Assembly (NCBI RefSeq): GCF_026745355.1
Contig: NC_079206.1
Coordinates: forward strand, 34,948,872 to 35,012,871
DNA from: Beta vulgaris subsp. vulgaris
Lineage: Eukaryota > Streptophyta > Magnoliopsida > Caryophyllales > Amaranthaceae
Direction: 5' to 3'
Length of the DNA: 64,000 nucleotides
Shown: positions 57,800-64,000 of the stretch, piece by piece
Layout of the letters: each line of letters opens with the position of its first letter
Position numbering within the stretch: the first letter of the stretch is position 1
Position numbers and translations under genes: made by a program
The notes under the pieces: model-generated
What the model was told of the DNA's origin: nothing
Databases searched by the model: none
What the model saw: the letters and a program-made list of their open reading frames with translations, nothing else

Positions 57800-59081
57800 G
57801 GAAAAATTGACAAAAATAAGCCAACCTTTGGCCGGTATTCCCCAAATAAGCCAACCTTTTGAAAATCCAGATATAATACAACATTTACATCATTTTTGCC
57901 AAATTTAGGCTTCTGATTTAAGTTTACCTACTGATACAGGTTGTAACAGGTTAATGATGATTAATTAGAATAAATTATAATAAATCAAGGTTAATTATGA
58001 TCAATGATATATAATTATTATGAATTAAAATTAAATCTGATTTCACCACTAACCACCACCACCACCAAACTTAGCCCCACCACCACCACCAAACTTAGCC
58101 CCACCACCACCGAACCCAGCAGCCCCACCACCACCGAACGCAACAGCCCCACCACTGAACCCAGCAGCCCGTCACCGAACCCAACAACCCCACCACTGAA
58201 CCCAGCAGCCCGCCACCGAACCCAGTAGCCCCACTACCACCGAACCCAGCAGCCCCACCACCGAAAAACACCGAACCCAGCCCCTCCACCACCATTAAAC
58301 ACTGAACCCAGCCCCTTCACCATTAAACACCGAAACCCAGCCCCTCCACCACCATTAAACACCAAAATCTAGCCCCTCCACCATCGTCATTAAAAACGAA
58401 CCCAGCCCAAACTGCTAAACCACCACCGAACCTAGCCCAAATCGCAAAACCACCACCGAACCCAGCCCAACCGCAAAACCACGATCGAACCCATCCCGAA
58501 CCCATCCCAAACCTCAAAACCACCACCGAATCCCAAAACCACCATCCCACCTCGAAACCTTAAACACTGCATCCACCCCAAACCCGGAAATTACAACCCG
58601 AAACTACAATTCAAACCCGAAACGCACCGTCACCCTCCCCAAAACCACCATACCTATGCCCAAAATCGCCCCAAACAAACTTGTAACCACCACGAAACCA
58701 CCAAACTAGCAAAACCACCACAACCAACTTTCGAAAAAAGGAGAGATAGAAAGGAGATGCTGCGGCGGTGGAAGTTCGATGCTCGGGGGTGGTGATCCGG
58801 TGGGTGGGGGCTCGGTGGTTGGATGATCGATGAGTGATGAGAGAAGTTGGAAGACAGAGGAGAGGGAAGCAGGAGATTGAAAGAGAGAATAGAAGAATAA
58901 AGAGAGAATTAAGAAGAAAATCAAAGAAATAAAATAAACATTACCTAAATAACCGGTTACAGGTCATCTGACCTAAATTTGGCAATAATGATTCAAAGAT
59001 TGTATTATATCTGGATTTTCAAAAAGTTGGCTTATTTGGGGAATACCGGCCAAAGGTTGGCTTATTTTTGTCAATTTTTCC
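57800..59081. mobile_element. MULE with long TIRs inside a Helitron intron
   Basis: Terminal inverted repeats of about 110 bp start GGAAAAATTGACAAAAATAA on both ends and are nearly identical. The 9-bp target duplication TTAAAAAAA lies at 57,791-57,799 and 59,082-59,090, the length made by Mutator-like elements. The interior (58,040-58,560) is a degenerate CCACCACCGAACCCAGCCCC minisatellite, then (58,740-58,920) a leader-like purine-rich stretch. No transposase is present. It may have copied part of a proline-rich gene, but the family is unknown. Confidence 0.88.
58040..58560. repeat. ACCGAACCCAGCCCC minisatellite
   Basis: Degenerate repeats of CCACCACCGAACCCAGC type make up most of the MULE interior. 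The Thr/Pro-rich plus-strand and Gly/Trp-rich minus-strand frames over it are products of the repeat and have no family resemblance. Confidence 0.75.
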
Positions 59082-59147
59082 TTAAAAAAAAGAACGATAT
59101 AACAAAGAATATACCAAAATAATATATGCCTTACTGTACGACTTATA

Positions 59148-59244
59148 CCTGGACCAATTATTTCTGCTCGCGCATTAGAATTTGAATAGTTGTCAACATG
59201 CATATTATTTCCTTCACCATCATTGTCATCTGTAGACAAACTAT
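59148..59244 (-). pseudogene. Helitron Rep, N-terminal exon (acidic)
   Basis: Reads STDDNDGEGNNMHVDNYSNS, then NARAEIIGPG and a GGTATAAGT donor. Low-complexity acidic linker typical of N-terminal exons of these genes. Confidence 0.55.
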
Positions 59245-59345
59245 TTGTTTTTAATGCATAAACAAAGAAGTTTAATAATTGTATAATTTATCTACATACT
59301 ATTTATGGTGCTGTATTAGTTAATTAATATTTACTATAACATACC

Positions 59346-59475
59346 TGGAATGATTCTCTTTGAAACCGATTCAAGGACTTGCCTACTTCGGATAACACGT
59401 GTCTTTGATCTAAATGAACTGCATAATCTCATAGGTTGTATAACTTTCGTTGACAGTGCACATGGCGTAGACGCT
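59346..59475 (-). pseudogene. Helitron Rep, N-terminal exon (basic)
   Basis: Open stretch CALSTKVIQPMRLCSSFRSK then TRVIRSRQVLESVSKRIIPG, ending at a CCAGGTATG donor. Basic, probably DNA-binding or nuclear-targeting. Confidence 0.5.
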
Positions 59476-59591
59476 ATGTCAAGCGACAATAGGTGATGTT
59501 AGTTGGTCACAACGTATTACATATTTATGATCATACTATGCCAAATGAAATAGTATAAACATGTAATATTTCTAATAGATTAATTTATTAC

Positions 59592-59663
59592 CAGAACTTC
59601 GTTTCTCTTCAATTATAAGTTTTCGTTGATGCCTTGCTATCTTTGATGCATGTTCTTTATCTG
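59592..59663 (-). pseudogene. Helitron Rep, small basic exon
   Basis: Reads DKEHASKIARHQRKLIIEEK then RSS and a GGTAATAAAT donor. Compare the related QQKYARQKRKFIMLEKRAR in the next exon, which suggests an internal exon duplication. Confidence 0.5.
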
Positions 59664-60128
59664 ACGCACATAATTTTTTAAAATATTATTAGATTGTTTA
59701 TACAGTAACGTTATTAGACAAATTAACAATCAATAAGTGAATAATTTATTATAAACTAACCGATACTAATATCTGTTATAGCACTTAATGGCGATTGAGT
59801 TGTGATGTCCACATGACAACTAATATCTTGTGAACTTGAAGATGGTACACTTGTCGAAAATACTGCATTAAGAGTAATGTTACATTACTATCTTGCAAGT
59901 AATAAGTTTTCAAAGTAAAATACACTATATACACTCACCATTAGGAATCGGAGTTATGTACGAATTAGTAGAGAAGTTTATAATTGTCGACGATAAAGGA
60001 GATAATCCATTACTTGAGGAAACCGCTTATAATGGCAAGACAATAAACATGTTAGTTGCATATATAAAAACAAAAGGATAACTAATTATTGTCCAAAATG
60101 GTTGGATGATATGTGTTAATTACTTAAT

Positions 60129-60328
60129 CTAATTGCGATTTATAACTGATGAAGATCCGTTAAGAGGAAAGTTGATTGGCGTGGTGATATTATTTCGTGG
60201 TCGTATAGGAGCAGAGGAACGCGTAAATCTTGCACGCTTTTCTAACATAATGAACTTCCTCTTTTGTCTTGCATATTTTTGTTGAGCTTCTTTTGATAAC
60301 AATTGATTGAGTGAAGGAGTGGTAACTA
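60129..60328 (-). pseudogene. Helitron Rep, most 5' recognised exon
   Basis: After a TTTTAG acceptor: TTPSLNQLLSKEAQQKYARQ, KRKFIMLEKRARFTRSSAPI, then NNITTPINFPLNGSSSVINR. The arginine/lysine-rich helix is a common N-terminal feature of plant Helitron Rep/helicases. Further upstream exons may exist. None was recognised in 60,330-61,300. Confidence 0.6.
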
Positions 60329-60779
60329 AAATAAGAAATATTTTCCACGTTAATAGCATAAATTGGTAGATATATTTTGATCGTTTTGAATTCATATGTT
60401 CATTCAATGAAATTAATCTTTTAATTCTACTTATGTTATAGTAAGTTGTTCTTGTCAAAGCATAGACATAAGCAAATTAAAATAGTTAAGTGGTTCATCT
60501 AAGAATTAAAGTGTAGTATACTAAAAGAGAATTTTGAACTTCCACGTTTGCTCAATAACATAAACATTAAGTCATTTATATTGTTGATTTACAAATATAA
60601 TAATATAAATTTAGCATGAATTAATAATTTTCTTAAATATGTATGGAACAATATTGAATGGATGATAATAATATTTATTAGTTTACATGAAATAACACTT
60701 ATGAATGAAATAAAATTATAATGCTTAATGAGAAGGACACGACATTTTTATATTCTCGAAAAAATGTGTAAATCCATAG

Positions 60780-61300
60780 TATGATTTCCAAGCCCAATAT
60801 AGATACATAATTATATATAGAACTTGTTTTAAAGCCCATTATACATTTCCATCTACTAAACATAACCTTAATATGATACTCTTTATATACTACCTAATAC
60901 TACCTAACCTAAACCTTAAATACGTAAACATATGTTAACCTACATATAATGTATATCATCGTAACTATTAATTTTTTTTAATAACATATTCGAATTATGT
61001 ATAAATAGTTGCGACGACGAATTATTTATTGAGGCATAAATTGATTTATTTAAATTGGCCTTATAATAATATGCATAACATGTAATACTAAATGGCGTCA
61101 ATATGATACTCTTTATCAACAAAATATAAAATTGGTAAATCCAAAGCTTACATAAAAATAAGATTTCCAAGCCCAATATAAATACACAATTATATATATA
61201 ACTTGTTTCAAAGCCCATTATACATTTCAATCTAAACATAACCTTTACTATGATACTCTTTACATACTACCTAATACTACCTAACCTAAACATTAAAAAC
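60780..61300. repeat. Direct duplication (~150 bp, about 379 bp apart)
   Basis: ATTTCCAAGCCCAATATA...ACTACCTAATACTACCTAACC occurs at 60,784-60,925 and again at 61,163-61,300 with few changes. This is upstream of the Helitron gene on the minus strand and may be a promoter-proximal tandem repeat. Confidence 0.75.
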
Positions 61301-61349
61301 CTAAATATATATAAACCTCTTATAACCAAAACCTTGAAGAAGGAAGGTT

Positions 61350-61620
61350 GCCATTCACTCATTTTTCGCCGTTCATCTTCTCTCTCTCTCTCTCTCTCTC
61401 GCTCGCTCTCTCTCTCTCAAACTCTCTCGAACATTCATCAACATCATCTTATATTCTTATCTTCAAAATGGCAACTTCCCTTTTCTTCAATACTTTTCAG
61501 ATTTCTTTCAAAGACATTTATGCAACAAAAACAAATTAGATTAACAAAAAAATACAGCAGAAATGTGAGAAAAACATTGGTTATTAATAAGGTTTCTGAT
61601 TTAATATCATAAAAGGGGAT
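61350..61620 (+). other. CT-rich leader followed by a short open frame
   Basis: A (CT)n tract (61,378-61,420) and a plant-style start context (CTTCAAAATGGCAACTTCCC) precede a frame MATSLFFNTFQISFKDIYAT that stops after 23 codons at TAG. It looks like the 5' end of a plant transcript in plus orientation. No continuation with known homology is visible. Confidence 0.3.
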
Positions 61621-61649
61621 TTAGAAATTGAGAAATTCAATTTTCGGAT

Positions 61650-62900
61650 GTGATTTCCGCATGCACAACGGATTTTATGTTGATTGCCATTGAAGAAGAA
61701 GTGGAGAAACGAAGAATGAAAAGGATTTCAACTACTCACATGTGTAGTGGTTTTATAGATTTAATTTTGTTTTTTTATAATTAATAATTATATTAGTTCA
61801 TGAATATATGATAATATTGTAGATCTAAAATTTCTGCTTCTTAAAAACAGTACATTAAAAACATGCATCTATATCCTCAATTTGTTTTTGTTTCGTATTT
61901 ATTTTGTATGAATTTGTATTTTTTTTCCGCATGCATGTGAAGAAACAAAAAATTAGTTGAATTTCTTAAAAACTGAATATCTAATTTGTGTGTTTTCGTG
62001 TACTATATGTTCTGAGTTTATATATTTTGTTGCTATTTTTTATGGTTAAATACATTTTATAAAAATCGTATAACCTTTAAAAAAATTATCGTATTAAATT
62101 TTTATGAATTTATACATTATTCGCATGCATGTGATAAAAATTATGAAATATAAATTATAACTGTAAATTTTATATCATATTAAAATTTTTGCTTTTTTTT
62201 AATTAGTTCATATATTATTTCATGAATATATCATTAATTTATCAATCCAAAATTAACACTTTATAAAGAACAGTACAATAAAAAGTGCATGTATATCCTC
62301 AATTTACTTTAGTTCATAATATATGTTTAGTAATATGTATGAATCTGTTTATTTTATGTTATGATTTTATATAGTTTGTTCATAATCTTTATGGTTTAGT
62401 ACATTAAAAAAAGAATTGAGTATCCTTAAAAAAACAATCCTATTTAATTTGTATCAATCTTTATATTTTTCGCATGCATGTCATAAAAAATATGAAATAT
62501 AAATTATAACTGTAAATATTATAATACCGGTTAAATTTTGAATTTTTACAAATTAGTTCATATATTATGTCATGAATATATCATCTAAAATTTGCCCTTT
62601 TAAAAATCAGTAGAATAAAAAATTTAAAGTATGTCATTAATTGCTTTTTTGTTAAATATAATCTTCAAGATATGTTTATTTATCGCATGCATGTCACCGA
62701 AAAAAATTAATTGCATATCCTATTATCTGAATATTTATTTTTTTTCTATTGTATATTACGTTCTTATTTTATAAATGTAGTTGATAATATTTATGATTTA
62801 ATAGATTAATAAATAATCATATATCCTTTAAAAAAAATATTGTATGAAATTTATATGGATATCTACATTTCTCACATGAATGTAACGAAAAATATGGAAA
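61650..62900. repeat. Degenerate ~360-bp tandem repeat
   Basis: Landmarks recur: TTAGTTCATNNATAT near 61,795, 62,207 and 62,556; CCGCATGCATGTG/C near 61,928, 62,111, 62,470 and 62,684; ATATCCTCAATTT near 61,872 and 62,293. The spacing is about 350-410 bp. No ORF. Confidence 0.6.
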
Positions 62901-63119
62901 ATAATTTATAATTCTATGTAATATCTGTATATATATATTAATATTAATATATATATATATATTATATATACATATTCTTTTAAAAATAAAAAGATAACTA
63001 TCATAATTCAGATGTAAGATGTAAATTTTATAATTACATTACATGCATGGTAAGGATTGATGTTGCTTAAAAACGTATACAAACTAAAAGTCATTGTTTC
63101 ATCTTCAAAACAGCTAAGT

Positions 63120-63121
63120 AC

Positions 63122-63212
<91 letters not shown>

Positions 63213-63361
63213 TATTATATAATTAATGTATATGTATATATGTATATATATATATATATATATGTATAGTATATATATATATATGTATATGTAATATATA
63301 TATATGTATATATATGTATATATATATGATATATATGTATATATATATGTATATACATACA

Positions 63362-63392
<31 letters not shown>

Positions 63393-63504
63393 TACATACA
63401 TATATATATATATACATACATATATATATATACATACATATATATATATATACATACATATATATATATACATACTATATATATATATATATACATACAT
63501 ATAT

Positions 63505-63548
<44 letters not shown>

Positions 63549-63560
63549 CATATATATATT

Positions 63561-63601
<41 letters not shown>

Positions 63602-63625
63602 TATATATATATATATATAATTTGT
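63120..63625. repeat. (TA)n/(TACATA)n compound microsatellite
   Basis: About 500 bp of TA with periodic TACATA and TATGTA variants. Ile/Tyr reading frames over it are artefacts. Positions 62,900-63,115 and 63,640-64,000 are AT-rich with nothing recognisable. Confidence 0.95.
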
Positions 63626-64000
63626 GTATAATTATAATAGACTACATATAAGTTTATTGTAAAGATGGAATTGGGAATACATGCTAGTTTTTATGTTCCT
63701 TAATCATAATTATAGTTGTCATCGTATATGGTTAAATACATTAGCTACGTTTGTTTTTTTTTGAGGTTTTGCTTTGGATGTAAAGGATGGTGGCCATTGA
63801 AGAAATATTGTGAGAAAATGTATCATGATATTAAGATGAAAAAGGTAGTCTTCTTTTTTCCTCTTTATAATTATTAATAATTATATAATTTATATACATG
63901 ATAAATTAAAGATATATACGCAATTAGCTTATTATATGTATGTTATAGTAAAGACATTTCATGATGAATAACTTTATTTGTTTAGTCAATGATTTATTAT

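Larger units (their letters stand above)
52781..60460 (-). mobile_element. Autonomous-type Helitron, minus strand (5' end not located)
   Basis: The 3' terminus on the minus strand is CCCGTGCA-TTTT-TGCACGGG, then TCCCAAAA, then CTAG, followed by host T (plus-strand A at 52,780). This is a textbook Helitron end: 8-bp hairpin, short spacer, CTAG, insertion between A and T. A spliced Rep/helicase gene fills the element. Coding exons reach at least 60,328. The 5' TC end must be further right but could not be fixed, so the given end is a minimum. Confidence 0.88.

Noticed and set aside
58004..58295. Thr/Pro-rich plus-strand frame and Gly/Trp-rich minus-strand frame
   Set aside because: They follow from the CCGAACCCAGC minisatellite inside the MULE and have no family resemblance.
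63625..63650. Helitron 5' end (reverse complement TCTATTATAATTATAC)
   Set aside because: The base outside is C, not the expected T, and nothing links it to the Helitron gene 3 kb away. The true end remains open.
63057..63651. Ile/Tyr-rich frames of more than 100 codons
   Set aside because: Artefacts of the TA/TACATA microsatellite.

Overview
This window is plant nuclear DNA, almost certainly from a eudicot with a large, repeat-rich genome. The evidence is the set of element families present: Ty3/gypsy Tat and Athila, a chromovirus-like LTR, an L1-type LINE, CACTA, Helitron, MULE and Stowaway elements. Spliceosomal GT-AG introns and two captured plant gene fragments (a LEA protein and a B-type cyclin) agree with this. 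I would guess Caryophyllales, but nothing here proves it. I find no intact host gene, and no tRNA, rRNA or CRISPR. Nearly every real coding signal belongs to a transposable element, and most are broken by frameshifts or stops.

Left part (1-14,846). A GC-rich segment of unknown origin is followed by scraps of a CACTA family and a CCGATCC-rich repeat. A tandem-repeat array (about 2.05-2.83 kb), a truncated TGTAAT-type LTR and a truncated minus-strand Tat gag with its LTR come next. Then come a CACTA right end at 7,762, a Stowaway MITE with TA target sites (7,857-8,075) and a nearly complete minus-strand LINE with an 18-bp target-site duplication (8,174-13,022). Large microsatellites close the region.

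Central nest (14,847-40,318). Element C is a non-coding LTR retrotransposon (LARD-like) with 2.7-kb LTRs and a Met-tRNA-type primer site. Its left LTR carries a small Helitron (15,287-15,891) and is split by element A (16,397-33,600, TSD ATGAT). Element A is a Tat-clade gypsy element with gag-PR-RT-RH-aRH-INT on the plus strand and a spliced accessory gene (aORF) on the minus strand. It is itself split twice. One insertion is element B (18,863-22,853, TSD ATATT), an inverted deletion derivative of the same family that keeps LTRs and the aORF but no gag or pol. The other is a 3.2-kb CACTA element (27,511-30,746, TSD GAA/TTC) inside aORF exon 4. All these junctions can be rejoined from the target duplications. 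The right LTR of C is followed by a second primer site and about 200 bp of internal sequence, so C is a recombinant tandem.

Right part (41,100-64,000). A degenerate tandem array (unit about 110-140 bp, related to the one at 2 kb but in the opposite orientation) is interrupted by a 4.6-kb CACTA element (41,772-46,379, TSD GTT). This element holds a LEA fragment and a cyclin-B fragment in opposite orientations. The array then runs into an Athila LTR, primer site, gag and protease (48,477-52,780). The Athila element is cut by the 3' end of a minus-strand Helitron whose spliced Rep/helicase gene runs from about 60.3 kb down to 52.93 kb. One Helitron intron holds a MULE with about 110-bp TIRs and a 9-bp TSD (57,800-59,081). 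The remainder is AT-rich with about 360-380-bp degenerate repeats and a long TA/TACATA microsatellite.

The items most worth following up are the spliced antisense aORF with its surviving aORF-only derivative, the array of covarying hairpins inside the LTRs of element C, and the double gene capture in the CACTA element.
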